A stretch of 64,000 nucleotides of DNA from Apodospora peruviana (GCA_033439685.1 JAUEDM010000001.1:3720001-3784000), one strand, 5' to 3'; positions 1 through 12,048 are shown, numbered from the stretch's first letter. The notes: generated by a model not told the origin, from the sequence alone. Translations and numbers: made by a program.

Positions 1-1428
1 CCAGGCTGAGTTTGAGCGATACTCTCGCCAAATGATTGTCCCGGGAATGGGAAAGGAAGGTAGGACATCATCGCTCTCAAAATTTCTCAATATTCATCAT
101 CATGAACCAAATACCTTACTGATCTGGGCAACCTGTAAGGCCAACTCCGCCTGATCAACTCCCGAATCCTCATCATCGGCGCCGGCGGCCTCGGCTGCCC
201 TGCGGCGCAATACGTCGCCGGCGCCGGGGTAGGCACGATCGGGATCGTCGATGGCGACGTCGTCGAGACCTCCAACCTCCACCGACAGGTTGGCCACTCT
301 ACCTCCAGAATCGGCATGAAGAAGGTTGACAGCCTCATCACACACCTCAGGCATCTAAACCCTCTGCCGAGGTACATCCCCTACCCTTTCCACATTAACG
401 CCCAAAACGCCGCCGACATTATCTCACCATTTGACCTGGTGATGGACTGCACCGACAACCCAGCAACCCGGTATCTCATCTCCGACGTCTGCGTGCTCGT
501 CCAGAAACCGCTCGTATCAGCGGCATCCGTCCAGAAATCCGGCCAGCTGATCGTTCTCAACTGTCCACCTGCTCCCCAGGGTCAACTTGACGGTACCACG
601 GCACCCTGCTATCGATGCTGTTTCCCCAAGCCGCCACCGCCATCCTCGATGGTGTCCTGCGGCGAGGCCGGCATAATGGGGCCAGTGGTAGGTATGATGG
701 GCGTCGCGCAGGCAGGCGAAGCGCTCAAGATCATCTCGTCTGCGCTGAACATCCCGTCGTCTACACAGCCACTAGACTCGGAGGTAGTAGACAGGAATCT
801 ACGACAGCCTTATCTGCTCATCTACTCGTACGACCTTGAAGCAGCCATCGGGCCCATGTCCTTCCGGGCGCTGAAAATGGCTGGCCGGCGTAAGAAATGC
901 TTCGCCTGCGGGGAGAACTCGACCCTTTCTCTGGAAGGGATCCGTTCGGGTACGCCAAACTATGAGCAATTTTGCAGCTTACCGGCGCCGAAACATGCTT
1001 TATCCGCAGAGGAAAGGATCACGGCGACGGAATATCAGAACCTAAAAGAAAGGGGTCTTTTACCAGAGCATCATCTCCTCGTCGATACGAGAGAAAAGGA
1101 GCATTTCTCATTCGGCGCCATCGACGGGGCGGTTAATTTCCCGTTTGGGAAGCTGTTGATGACGGCGGCACAAGTGAAAAGAGACAAGTCAAATGGCGGC
1201 GCAGAACCACAGACGCAGATGATTTTGCCCAATGAGCTTGCGTTAGATACGGTAGATGGAAATGCGCCCATCTTTGTAGTTTGTCGGCGTGGGCTGGACT
1301 CGCAAGAGGCTGTGGAGAAACTTAAAGAGATGGGGTTGGATGATGGCGGAAAGAGGAAGATTATGGACATTATCGGTGGTATGAGGGCGTGGAAGGAGGA
1401 GGTTGATTCCACATTTCCTTTTATATAG
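1..1428 (+). CDS. uba4: Uba4/MOCS3-type adenylyltransferase-sulfurtransferase, 5' truncated
   Basis: Activates the ubiquitin-like protein Urm1 by adenylation and thiocarboxylation for thiolation of wobble uridine in cytosolic tRNAs and for urmylation (family knowledge). The N-terminus lies left of the window; 448 residues are visible. An 80-bp intron (60-139) joins the exon-1 end (RQMIVPGMGKE) to the next exon with a shared Gly codon. Seen: nucleotide-binding loop IIGAGGLGCP, the DGDVVETSNLHRQ segment, two zinc CxxC pairs (CYRC and CFAC), the conserved Cys of SCGEAG, and a C-terminal rhodanese domain with active-site Cys at codon 1282-1284 in CRRGLDS. Yeast and human homologues have Asn-Asp after the Gly of this loop; here it is Leu-Asp. 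It runs convergent to pam17, with 415 bp between the stops. Identification is secure. Confidence 0.93.
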
Positions 1429-1843
1429 CACACGCCACTGTGGGCTCAATGAGATATTTCAAGAATGGACACTGCATCAGGAAGTGTCAATAAAAATGAT
1501 CAAAAAGGTCAAGGGGAGACTTGTATTGGTCGTTCGTGTCTGTCTGTCTGGTCGTTTTCCTTCCTTAACCGACTATGGTACAATGGGGAGGGAGAGTGTG
1601 TCTCTGAACGCCGATGCAAAATCAGGAGCATCCTATACTCACATGACAGTGATGTCGACAAAAGGAAAACAAAAAGAAATGGCGAATGAGCACCAATGAT
1701 AAATACCTACCCGAAGGGAGGCCGTATATGGACCTTAGTCCAGTTCAGGTGCATGACCTATACCGCCGTCACATTCTCAACACTCAACCATCCTTGACCT
1801 CAAGATCAGCCTGAACTATATAGTTTCGTTTTCGATCACCCGT
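1429..1843. other. Convergent 3' intergenic gap
   Basis: Shared 3' region of uba4 and pam17, both ending here. I see no gene; the short ORFs overlap and lack family resemblance. Confidence 0.7.
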
Positions 1844-2789
1844 TTATACAGCAAGCGGCTTGCGCTTCCTGTTGAACGCACGCTGGTCCTTCAGCCACTG
1901 CCTGTAGCCAGCCACACTGGATATCTTCTCACCGTAGTAATCAGGCACTGTTCGCGCAGCGTCAGCTTCACATCCCATCTCTCATGGCAAACGGGTGATA
2001 AGTCATACCTGGATTGCCCATCGAGCTCGTGCTGGGATCAACGCGGTGCTTCTTGATGCGCGCAAAGAACTGGCTCTCCTTGATCGCCATCTGGCTCTTG
2101 TATTTCTTCTGGATAACATTGAACACGGCCGACCCGATGCTCGGCCCCAGCAGCCACCCTAGCCCCGTAAGGCCAAACACCATCAACCCTAACGCGATAA
2201 AGGGGTCCAGCGGCACCTGCGACACCAACGAGTCGGCGACACCGGTGGTCAAGGAGACCGACGCAGCCGAGCCCGCGGCCAGGGCAGTGACGATACTGAA
2301 GCCCAGCTGCCACTTGCGACGCGACTTGCGCAGCTTGAAGAACGTGTTCCAGTCCAGCGGCGGTGTGTCGGGGTGTGCTGCAGTCTGGGCGGCCGCGGCA
2401 GCCTCTGCGGCGCTGGCGTCGATCTCGGCATCGCTGCGAGGCCGGGTGCTGGCGGAGGAAGCGTTGTTGCGACGCTGGTGTTGGGCGCGGAAGCGGATGA
2501 GGAGTGGGTTGGAGCTCGAGGGCATGGTATATGTGCTCGGCCTGGCGACTGTGGCTGTCGAGAGCGGACGGACGCTGATCACCTGCGACTTTGTGGAGGA
2601 GGAAGAGCGAGACTTGTTCGAAACCCGGGCCAGCTTCGGGCTTGCAGTTGCGAAGGGAGAAAGAGAGGCGGCAGTCGTCGAGTACGGGCAACCGGCGGCG
2701 GTGCTGGTCCGGAGGAGGATGGGCTGAAGTCCGGCCGGGGAGCGGACGGCGCCGGTGCGAAGCATCGTCGTGGCCGTCGAGGTCAGCAT
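1844..2789 (-). CDS. pam17: Pam17, presequence translocase-associated motor subunit
   Basis: Inner-membrane subunit of the mitochondrial import motor (PAM) that works with TIM23 and mtHsp70 (family knowledge). A 61-bp intron (1948-2008) joins the exon ending SSSMGNP to the last exon beginning VPDYYGEKISS; the reading then stops at TAA 1844-1846. The start at 2789 gives an N-terminus rich in Ser, Thr, Arg and Ala, as expected of a mitochondrial presequence; no ATG is needed further upstream. Family core: DWNTFFKLRKSRRKWQLG, two hydrophobic spans (around FSIVTALAAGSAASVSL and FIALGLMVFGLTGLGWL), then KESQFFARIKKHRVDPS and a tail with YRQWLKDQRAFNRKR. The N-terminal extension, with an Ala-rich run just before the core, is long and low in complexity. 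It is divergent from the chromodomain gene. Confidence 0.93.
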
Positions 2790-3864
2790 GCTGGTTTGGT
2801 GCCGTCCGTATAATGCAATCAGACGAGAAATATAACCGGATGACAAGGAATGAGTGGAGTTGGTGGGCGTTTTGAGGTTGGAAGTTTGCGACTTGAGTTG
2901 TCTGGTGATGACGGAGACGTGCTGGGCATGGGCGGTCGTCAACAGCTGGGCACACACACAAAAACAGCATCAAAGCTTCCTGTCTGCAGCTCCAATCCCA
3001 GGTTTTGCGAGACGCAGGGGCCTCCTAGGCACGATAAGCGATAAGAGTGGGGATTGCAAGCTGCGAGTGAGCTCTCAGCCTGTACAGTAGGTAGACTTCT
3101 ATTTGGGTTTTGAAGTTCGACTTGGTTCTCGAAACCACAAATCTCAACTGGCAAAAGTCTAGCATGTGCTCAGTACGTTTGCTTCAGAGGTAAATCAGTG
3201 GGTGCGAATGTAAACAGGGTGCACTTTTCTCGTGTTGCCCGTTACCCCAAGTCCCGAAAAATAGGGTGTAAGTCCAGCGACTCCAGCTCAGGTAGGACCG
3301 GGCGGGTTACAGTGTCCTTGCTTGACACCAGACTTTATGATAAAATGGAATTGATTTGTAGAGTCATCTGTGAAATATACCTAATCAGCTATGGTTGGCC
3401 TTACCTCGAAGAAGAAATATTCGTCTGCATGATAGTCGTAAGTCGTGGTTAAGTGCCAGAGCACCGCAGCCCTGTTAACTACAGGAGCCCCGGTCCGACT
3501 TTGTTGGGCTAGCTGTTTGGAGAGGCTCCCGTCCCGTCGCTGCCAGTGTTTGCCAACGCGGTGCAATCCCCGGCTATTCGCGTCTTCTATCTCAACTTCA
3601 CCTCCAAACTAATAATGACGAGCTTTCGACACGCCAGGGCGCGGCCCATAGTCACGTCTCTCTCCTCAATCTTTGGGGTCTAGTTTGCCCAATGGCACGC
3701 ACTGCACATTTTCGCACCGGCTGCCCTCCTGCCTTCGCTGCGAACCCATCGACCGCATCCACATCCAGCCCCTTCCACCGCGTCGTTTCGGTCGCATCGC
3801 ACATCGTTTCCTCCACCTTCAGCGAAAAACCCATCGATGACAGCAGCACTTGGCTCTGTTCGAC
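2790..3864. other. Divergent promoter region, pam17 / chromodomain gene
   Basis: About 1.1 kb between two divergent starts. It must hold both 5' ends. I see no coding frame of its own; the ORFs near 2850-3150 and 3652-3889 are short and overlap on opposite strands. Confidence 0.6.
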
Positions 3865-5637
3865 ATGGACGGCGGCGAGAAGACGTTAGCTCGTCTCAAG
3901 ACGAAAATAGAGATTCCCCTGCCCTCCTACAGGAGATATGTGCGCGGCTCCGGTCCTCCTAGCCAGCCCATCACTCTCGCCCCTGTCCGCGACTCGACGG
4001 CCTACATCATTGACCGATTCGTTCTACCCTCGGCCGCAGACATTAAACCGGGCTATGGCCGTATGATCCACTACCATGTCGGCTTTACCGATGACCCGGC
4101 GCTCAAGGTGCTGCTTCCCGCCGACAAGGTGCTGGACTATGTCTCCCCACGGGAGCTGGAGGACTGGGAGTACAGCAACTACGAGAGGCTTGAGGCAGAG
4201 AGAGCTGAGGACGCCCGCAAACTGTCAGAAGAAAAGAAGCCGGGTCGGCCCGTCAAGGTTGGAGGGCGCATCGGTCGACCTCCTCTGGCTCCACAGCCCG
4301 ACGCCCCCAATACTACTACTACTTCGGCTGCTCAGACGCCGAGCGACCCCGAGCAGGACCATCTTGACCTTGACAACCAAGTCGCTGGCCCATCACTATC
4401 AATACCTCAAAAGCGTAAGCTTGAACATATCGTGGACGACCAGAACGACCTAGACACGGGAGAGGAGACGGGCAGTGTACAAGACTCAGACGAGGCCATC
4501 CGGCGCCAGCTATACGACGAGGTAGAAGATTCTGAGAGGGAGACAGTTGTTCCAGAGACCAGTGGCTTCAAGCCAATACCCACGGCCCACCAACCTTCGG
4601 CCCAGGCATTGTCGGTCACGGATCAGTCGTCGCGAGCTAGCAGCTTCACTCCGTACTCGCACCCTATGACTTCAGCTCCAAATCCACAGATAAAAAGTAC
4701 ACCCAAGCAGCCGCCTGCCAGAGTGCTTCATTCTGCAAGCGTTACGTCAACAGCCAAGATCCACCCTGCCTGGGCCAAATCTATGGGGCTCGAGAATGGG
4801 TCTGATAGTCCGCTCAATATACAGACCCTCAACTGCAATAGCACCATTTTGCCGAGTGGTGGCGTGGCGAATAGGAAGACCGTCGGACCCCGTAGTTCTC
4901 AGTCTACCACGAGCATCCCCCTGCCCGCGTACGCTCTCGCAGCAGCAACGGCCATGTCGACCACAGGAGGCAGCGCGCGGCCCAGGTCGCGTCCTCAGAC
5001 TCAGACACCTCGCCTGCTAACGCCGACCGTGGAAACAGGGTCAGACTCGGCGTTAAGCAAGCGAAAAAGCAAGAAGCAGCCTAAATCACAGCCCAAGGAG
5101 AAGAAACAGAAGACTATAAAAACGAAAAAGACATTGCCTGATGGAGAGGACGAAGAAGAGGTTCCAGAGAATGTCTGGGTCGTCAAAGAACTTCTCGATG
5201 ACCAGTGGACATATGAGAATGGGATCAAAGTTCATAAGTACCTGGTCAACTGGGCGGGGGACTGGCCGCCCGACCAAAATCCTACCTGGGAGCCCGCAGA
5301 GAATATTGAAGATGCCGACCTGATCACGGTCTACCAACGGAAGAAGAAAGCCGGCCTGCTCAAGCCAGCCAAGGCGCAGCGGAACTTGTTGTCTTTTCTT
5401 GCGAACAAGCGGTACTCGAACGTTGCGGAGGCTTTTGAGGACGGTATCGAAGAGGCACATGCCAGACATGCCCGCATGGAGAGCCCAGCAGCAGATGAGG
5501 GCGAGGGCGAGCTTCTTGCCGTTACTGACCCGGCAACCGTCACCACAGCGGGAACCAAACCGCGGCTGCATCCGCTTTTTCAAACGTTTGACGCGAAGCT
5601 TCAACAGTACAATCGAGCCTTTCCGCCAGCAGCCTGA
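3865..5637 (+). CDS. AT-hook and chromodomain protein
   Basis: Single-exon gene of 590 residues. An in-frame TGA at 3838-3840 precedes the first ATG at 3865. The N-terminal third is conserved-looking (VLDYVSPRELEDWEYSNYE) and is followed by two GRP cores 8 residues apart (KKPGRPVK and GRIGRPPL, about residues 125-142), the signature of AT-hook minor-groove binding. The middle is Ser/Thr/Pro-rich and probably disordered, followed by a Lys-rich stretch. A chromodomain (about residues 435-495) has the aromatic cage pattern VWVVKELLDD...YLVNWAG...PTWEPAENIED. It probably reads methylated histone tails while the AT-hooks touch DNA; that role is inferred from the domains. It is not HP1: I see no C-terminal chromoshadow domain. 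Partners cannot be told from the sequence. Confidence 0.85.
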   Translation: MDGGEKTLARLKTKIEIPLPSYRRYVRGSGPPSQPITLAPVRDSTAYIIDRFVLPSAADIKPGYGRMIHYHVGFTDDPALKVLLPADKVLDYVSPRELEDWEYSNYERLEAERAEDARKLSEEKKPGRPVKVGGRIGRPPLAPQPDAPNTTTTSAAQTPSDPEQDHLDLDNQVAGPSLSIPQKRKLEHIVDDQNDLDTGEETGSVQDSDEAIRRQLYDEVEDSERETVVPETSGFKPIPTAHQPSAQALSVTDQSSRASSFTPYSHPMTSAPNPQIKSTPKQPPARVLHSASVTSTAKIHPAWAKSMGLENGSDSPLNIQTLNCNSTILPSGGVANRKTVGPRSSQSTTSIPLPAYALAAATAMSTTGGSARPRSRPQTQTPRLLTPTVETGSDSALSKRKSKKQPKSQPKEKKQKTIKTKKTLPDGEDEEEVPENVWVVKELLDDQWTYENGIKVHKYLVNWAGDWPPDQNPTWEPAENIEDADLITVYQRKKKAGLLKPAKAQRNLLSFLANKRYSNVAEAFEDGIEEAHARHARMESPAADEGEGELLAVTDPATVTTAGTKPRLHPLFQTFDAKLQQYNRAFPPAA

Positions 5638-7146
5638 ACAGCTGGTTGGCCACAGGCATTCTCTTGTTTTCCTGGCTTCTCGTGGGGGGAGAACGAGTGG
5701 TGCGAGTCCCGTAGACCCCCAACCTGGCCAGGTATCTGGGCAGGCACACCACACAGAGGATCAGCTCTCCTGCAAACTGGTTCAAAGCGGAGGATGAGTG
5801 GCGTGGCGTGGAGGCACGGTCTCGGTCGCTCTACAGCCTTTAGCCGCTGGATTGCTTTGCTATAATGCCAAGGCTATCAAAAGCGAGAGGAGGCCACCAC
5901 CTTCTTTCTTGGTTCGAGTGGATGAATGATGACGATCCCGATGATGACCTGGTGGGTTAGAGATGTAATGCATCACTTGGCGATCGCTGTCGCCGTGGCA
6001 GTGAGCAGCTCTCTGGCCTCCTTTTTGGCACATCCTGCCGGTTAGTGAGGGAGCCGAGGAGACGAGGAGAATCAGTGTGCCCGAGACTTGAGGACCTAGG
6101 CTCGATTGATACATGTAGATACCCAACGTATATAATCAAACACTTTCGATGTCCGGCCGGCCTTCGGCAGAGAGTCAGGTCAATAGGCTTGCCGCGGCCA
6201 AGCACATGTAAGCATCACGCCTTTTCCTTAGCGTGGTTGAATTCATGTTTTCTCGTGCTCGTCAAGCCTTGTGCCCAGCCGGCATTCATGGAGGCACCAT
6301 GCTATTTTGGTTCCTGGAATGCTGGAATGTTCCACGAGAGCTTCCACGGCTGCCAGCGCCTGGCTATACACGCGAGCGGTTATGTGTGAAGCTGCACATC
6401 TCCACACACACACACATCATGTTCGATATCACATCTCCACGTGTTGCTGTCAACCACAGTCATGACAATGACGAACTTACGCCGGGCTGGCGGCCGGTAT
6501 GGGATTGTCGCTGTAAACCCCTTCTTCTCCTTCCCCCGGGTCGAGATGATGCACCCCATCTTCCGTCCTTTCACCCGAGCCTATCGCAGGAGCTGTCAAG
6601 TTGATGAGCTAGTCAACTTAACCTGGGATACATGTATGTGTTTGTAAGATTCCTCCTTCTGGTACATGTGTGTGTCCATCTAATTCACCCCTATTTACCC
6701 CACAAAACCCGAAAGCAGGCTTCTACCTTACCCCGTATAATGTGGCCGCCGATATAGGGTCCGCATTTTGGGGAGCCTTAACACCCGATAGGTCGACCTA
6801 GATTGCAAGTAAACTGAGTGTTGATATTGACAATATACGCCAACACTGACCCCATGACTCGGCACATTTCGACGAACCGTGGCATCGACGGCAGTTCAAG
6901 AGGCAAGATAGAAAAGCAAGATGGGCACATTCACACTAATACAAGAAGTCAATAGGTGGAAAGACATAAAACCATAATTCCGGACCCTTCCCCTCGACTG
7001 GTTGCACTCGCTTTCTTTCTGTGTTGGTTGTCTGTCCCCTTTCTTTCGATCAGCCCATCCCTGAGTCCTGTCAGTCAAGTCGATCGAGACCATTCATTTT
7101 TTTTTTCTCCCCTTGCTGGTGTGACACAAAGTCAACAATCATCATC
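5638..7146. other. Gene-free stretch upstream of DUF1996 gene
   Basis: 1.5 kb between two plus-strand genes. It includes a short CA-rich run near 6405-6418 and, just before the next start, a T-rich run (7098-7110) typical of fungal 5' leaders. No supportable gene. Confidence 0.6.
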
Positions 7147-8372
7147 ATGCATTGGACCTCCCTCTTCCTCGCCGGCATGGCGTCGCTGGCCGAGGCGGCT
7201 CCCCAGGGCGGCGGCGGCGGTGCCAGGACCACGATGCTGCGGTTCGGGTGCGCCCAAATCGTGATCGACCGGCTCGACCCGCTCGTCAACCCGGGCCAGG
7301 TTCCGTCGGGCCACATCCACCAGATCGTCGGCGGCAACGCCTTCAACGCGACCATGCCGACGACCGACGTGTCGCAGGCCGCCACCTGCACGTCGTGCCA
7401 GTTCGCCGACGACTTCTCCAACTACTGGACCGCCAACGTCTACTTCAAGGCGCGCAACGGCAGCTACAAGCGCGTGCCCCAGGGCGGCGCCGCGCTGCAG
7501 TTCAACGACAGGTTCAGCACCCAGACCCAGGGCGGTATCCTGGTGTACTACGTCTCGGCCCAGCCGGGTAGCATCACCGCTTTCAAGCCTGTACGTTCTT
7601 CCATCACTTCTTGCGAGTCTATCATTCTTACTAACCTTTTGTGAAGGGCTTCCGCATGCTCGTCGGCGACCCCAACATGCGCTCGCGCCCCGACACCAAG
7701 CTCAAGCGCCAGAACTGCTACCGGTGCTACACCGGCCCCAACTTCGGCGGCGACACGGGCGCGCCGTGCCAGGACGACAAGGTCGACAGCGAGGCCTTCC
7801 CGTCTAAGCCGTGCCCCGGAGGTATTCGGTCTAACGTCCACTTCCCGACCTGCTGGGACGGCAAGAACCTCGACACGCCCAACCACCAGGACCACGTCGC
7901 CTACCCCGTGTCCGGTCCTGCCACGTTCCTGTCGCTCGGCGGCGCCTGCCCGTCGACGCACCCCGTCCGCATCCCGCAGCTCATGTACGAGGTCGTCTGG
8001 GACACCACCAAGTTCAACAACAAGGCCGAATGGCCCGCGGACGGTTCGCAGCCGTTTATCCTGTCGACCGGCGACCCGACCGGCCTCGGCCAGCACGCCG
8101 ATTACGTCTTTGGCTGGAAGGGCGATTCGCTTCAGAAGGCCATGGACGCGAGCGGTTGCATGGGCGCCTCGTGCGCGAACCTCAAGACCCAGACTATTGA
8201 TAATGCGCGCAAGTGCACCGTCAAGACGCTGGTGCGGGAGAATAACGACGGCTGTAGGTTTCCTTCCTCCTTCCTGAGAGTATGATAGAGATGGTTTTAC
8301 TGACACAACTGAATTATAGGGGTTGACAAGCTCCCGGGTCTCGAGGGCATGAGCGGCATGAACCACAATTAA
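7147..8372 (+). CDS. Secreted DUF1996 family protein
   Basis: Three exons: 7147-7590, 7647-8253 and 8320-8372, with introns of 56 and 66 bp; 367 residues. The start at 7147 is chosen because a signal peptide begins there (MHWTSLFLAGMASLAEA, cleaved near AAPQ). The DUF1996 domain fills the rest: LRFGCAQIVIDRLDPLVNPG, SGHIHQIVGGNAF, the Cys pairs TCTSC and CYRC, HFPTCWDGKNLD and HQDHVAYP. The exon-2/exon-3 junction rebuilds a Trp codon (NNDGWVDKLPG). Family members are abundant extracellular fungal proteins of unknown biochemical function; some carry a WSC domain, which this one lacks. The conserved His and Cys could bind metal or form disulfides (inference). It is convergent with the aldolase gene. 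Confidence 0.92.
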
Positions 8373-9083
8373 GTCCATCTTGTCACAGGAGGCTGCATTG
8401 TTTAGTGTGCAAAATATTAAGAGCATGAGTGTTGTCGGTGCGGATTAGAGGAAGCGAAAGTCAATTGTAGATTTATTTTTTAGTACTGGCAGCGACAATC
8501 ACTCGTTTTCAGAAACCCTCCAGCTTCCACTCCGATGGCCGGCTGTCTGTCTCATGGTAGACAGTAGTATGTCTGAAGATGAAGTTGGTAATTTTTTTCA
8601 CATGTGAAGGACGGTTAGTTCATTAGTAGTATCTAGCATTAGTTACCTTATATTTAGTATGTACAGTTTGAAAGTTTATGAAGGAGAATCCCTTATGTCA
8701 GATACCTAAGCCTTTTGTGAAGTAGGGATTGTAATTGTATCTGTACTTGAGATTGAGATTTGATGGTCCAATTATTTCCTGTTTGGCGTCTTGATCATTC
8801 ATACTGCTTCACCCGTTCGGAATCTTTATCTGTGGAAGGTTCATGGTTGTTATAACTGAAATAGTTGATCTTTCTCTGCTGCCGAAACTCATGAACGTAA
8901 GAATATGGAGACTGCTGCTTTTAGTTCCGCTTGCGCGGGTGTTGTCTTATCTATCTAGAAACCCCTTTCCCAGCACCCTTTTAGTTAGTTCCTGTATTAC
9001 CTGCCTAAACTTGGCCATGAGAAACGTGTATGATCACGTAACACTTCTCCCATATTTTTGTGGTCCCCACAGCTCAGCACCCT
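8373..9083. other. Convergent 3' intergenic gap
   Basis: 711 bp between the convergent stops of the DUF1996 and aldolase genes. AT-richer than the genes; nothing recognisable. Confidence 0.65.
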
Positions 9084-10193
9084 TTACTGATGAACTGAAT
9101 CCGGCGCTACCTTCCGCAGTGCAATCTCCATCTTCAGAACACTAGCCATGCCGTCCCGGATCTCGTTGAATTCCTTCCCGTCCTTGGCCAGCGGTGTAAA
9201 CGGCAAGCGAGGCTTTGTGATGGACTCTGGCTCCTCACTGTGAAACATGGGCATCGCAGCTTTGACGCCGACAAATCCATAGCGAATGGCCAGCCAGTCG
9301 GCGCCGGCAACCTCATGCTGCAGCGCGCGTGCTTCATGCAGCAAGCCTTGCTCAAAGACCTTGCCGATCCCCACGCAGGCCCGCGGTGCGAGATTGGCAA
9401 AGCCCGCGATGGTGCCGTGTGCGCCCGCAATCAGACCTTGCAGGTAGAAGTCCGCCGAACCGCCGGCGACGAAGAAGTCGTCGTGGCCGCCACGGACCTT
9501 GGGCGCTCCCGCGACAACGCGTGCCAGCTTGCCGGTATTGCCGCAGGTGAGTTTGACGCCGACGACACGCGGGTGTGCCATGATCCTGAGGAGGGTGTCC
9601 GAGTCCAAGTCGACGCCGTTCGCAGCGGCGGGGAAGTTGTAAACGAGCACGGGGATCGGCGAGTGGTCGGCGACGTCGTGGAAGAAGGTCACAATGGCGT
9701 CCTTGCTAAGGATGCCGGCGTAGTAACCCGGCGGGAGGACGAGGCAGTGGGTGGCGCCGGACTCCTTGGCGTCCTGGCACAGCTCGAGAGTCTCTCGGAG
9801 CGACGAAGCGCCGCAGCCGGCGATGATCGGGACGGCGTGGCTATCGGCCTCGTTTCTAACGATGTCGGCCACGGCCTCGATGATGGTGCGCCGCTCGCGC
9901 CGTGACAAGTGGGTGGCCTCGCCGTTGGAGCCATGAATGACGAGACCAGCTATGCCTGCAGTGAGAAGCCTTGCAGCGTGCCGCTGGGTGGCTGGGACGT
10001 CGATCTTGTCATCAGGCGTGAAGAAGGCCAGCATGGGGCACTATTTGATCTCGCGGGAGGTGTAAGTAGATATTCAGAAATACAATAAACGACATCTTAG
10101 TACGGGGTATAGTTGACTTACATAAACGCCATTAGGCAGTCGGCGGGCATGGGGAGCTTGGTGGTCATCTACGTCTGGCGGCGTGGTGGACAT
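9084..10193 (-). CDS. DHDPS-family aldolase (HOGA/KDG-aldolase-like)
   Basis: Class I lyase of the dihydrodipicolinate synthase superfamily; 342 residues from two exons (10122-10193 and 9084-10040) split by an 81-bp intron in phase 0, giving the junction NGVY|CPMLAFFTP. Seen: the GSNGEA phosphate/carboxylate-binding loop (about 61-66), the catalytic Tyr in VLVYNFP (about 158), the Schiff-base Lys in VVGVKLTCGN (about 187) and GSADFYLQGL. Fungi make lysine by the aminoadipate route, so this is not a DapA for lysine. Likely reactions are 4-hydroxy-2-oxoglutarate cleavage or sugar-acid aldolase chemistry such as the L-threo-3-deoxy-hexulosonate step of D-galacturonate catabolism (inference from family). 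The start is the ATG nearest the family N-terminus. Confidence 0.88.
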
Positions 10194-12048
10194 GACGGGC
10201 GGCGTCGTCGGGTACCGATTCCTGTGGAAGTCGTAGTGTGGATGGAGACACTGGAGCTTTTTGTTGGCTGGGGGAGGACGGCAACTGGAAAAGTTCTTGG
10301 GGAGAAGGGTCACGGGCTGATGTCGAAGGAAGGCCTTGGTTTAATTATAAACAATCAAACGACAAGAGCGTAAAACATACGGGCTTATTAGAGAGCACAA
10401 AGCCGGGAATTCTGTCCAAAGTACGAACGGCACTTGGAATTCTGTACGATAGATGTCTGGTCCGAGCCAATCAGAATGCCGCAGACAATGAATGACAGGC
10501 GCCGAATGCGGCTCCCCTTTCCAGGGCGAGGGCGTGGGGGTCTTGGGAATGAATGATCACAGGACATTTCTACAGGGGAGGTCTCTAGGACGCCACAGCC
10601 CTGACCGTCACCGCAAGAGTTGGCGGTGAAGAGCATCGGCCGGCCATGTCGTTGGTGACGTCTACTATTCCATGCAACGGCTGTTCCAGCCCGAAATGCA
10701 ACAATGGCAATCTGATTCGGCTGTCGAATGTTTCAGCTGACAAGTCTGAGGATTTGCCCCAAAACAGGTCAGCAAATGTTTCACTCAGTCCCAGATCATT
10801 GTAACCCCCACGCTGCACAGTGGGGTTCTTCCGTCTTTTTTGTCGTTCTCCCAGGGACCAGGAGAGCCATGGATCAGGGGCGACTGGGGAGAACTGCGCC
10901 CGGTCGAAGTGGCAGCTGATCTGCCTCCCCTTTGTCTTCCCCGTCGTTTTCCGGTGGGATCTCGGGCTTGTCGCCGGCAGCCACTCACGGTGTAAGTGCA
11001 ACATTGGACCATCACACCGTGAAAGCCGGTTCCCGATTGTCGGGACTGGACTTGACTTAACCAGGTTCTTACTCTCAGACCACATATCTGCGTGGGGGCG
11101 AATGAGTGACGGTAATTGCGGATTAAGTGTCCTTTGAGCTCGTGCAGCTCTCGTCATCTGGTCATTGGTCATTCTCATTGGATGCCCGGCCTTGTGTATG
11201 TGATGACGGCGAGAGTGTATTTCCATATCACATGAGTCCTTATAGTCTCGTGACAAGCTGCCTTCATACCTACCTAGGCCAATCAAGTTCTGCTGAAGTA
11301 AGAAAGCAGCAAGACGTCAAAGTCAGCTACCAGCCTACCAAACAGGAGCGCCGGACTGTGCTCAGCTTCGCTGACACGACTTCGCAACGAGCGGCGACAA
11401 TGGTAACGTCCGTTTCCTCGCCCTGTAGCACTTGAAGGAACAGCAAAAGGAACTTGATTAGAACGAGGTTCTCCTTAGTAACCCTAAATAACCCTGGATG
11501 TCCCTTTCGGGTGATCACAGATATGGATTGATCTGTTTCTAATGGAGGCACGAGACCAACACCACCACCAGCTTCGATGACGAGGGTCGGCCATTTGCCG
11601 GCTCGCTCCGGCCTTGGGCCGCTCCCGGAATCTGGTTGTTTGTTTGACCTTTGACCCGTTTTGCCGACACCCTCATACTGTCCTGCTTCAGTACTCAACC
11701 AGGATCTGGTCGAGATTGTACGGAATATCACCGACATAATGTAATAAGAGAGTTTGGTGAAGTTGGTCGTGTATCGTGGAGGGGATATGGATAATGAGGA
11801 TTCGGGATTTTTATCATAGTCTAGGTCGAATGCAAGACTAAGACGGTTTCGGCTTCACCATTGGATGATTTTTCTTCGCAACGTCCGAGGATTGATATGA
11901 TGTTATTAATGGGTTTAGGACACAGAAGTAAGGAGGCTAGAGTATAGACTACACTTAGTTAGGTAGCAGTTAACGGTTAAGAGCACAACTCTTATGTAAG
12001 TCAACCCTAATCATTACAGCCTTACTTGATACCTGGTAGGTACCTATT

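Noticed and set aside
2014..2727. 237-codon plus-strand frame
   Set aside because: Exact antisense of pam17; a shadow of the real gene.
9240..9905. 221-codon plus-strand frame
   Set aside because: Antisense shadow of the aldolase gene.
10585..11286. 233-codon minus-strand frame
   Set aside because: No recognisable motif, low-complexity composition and overlapping frames on the opposite strand; probably chance.
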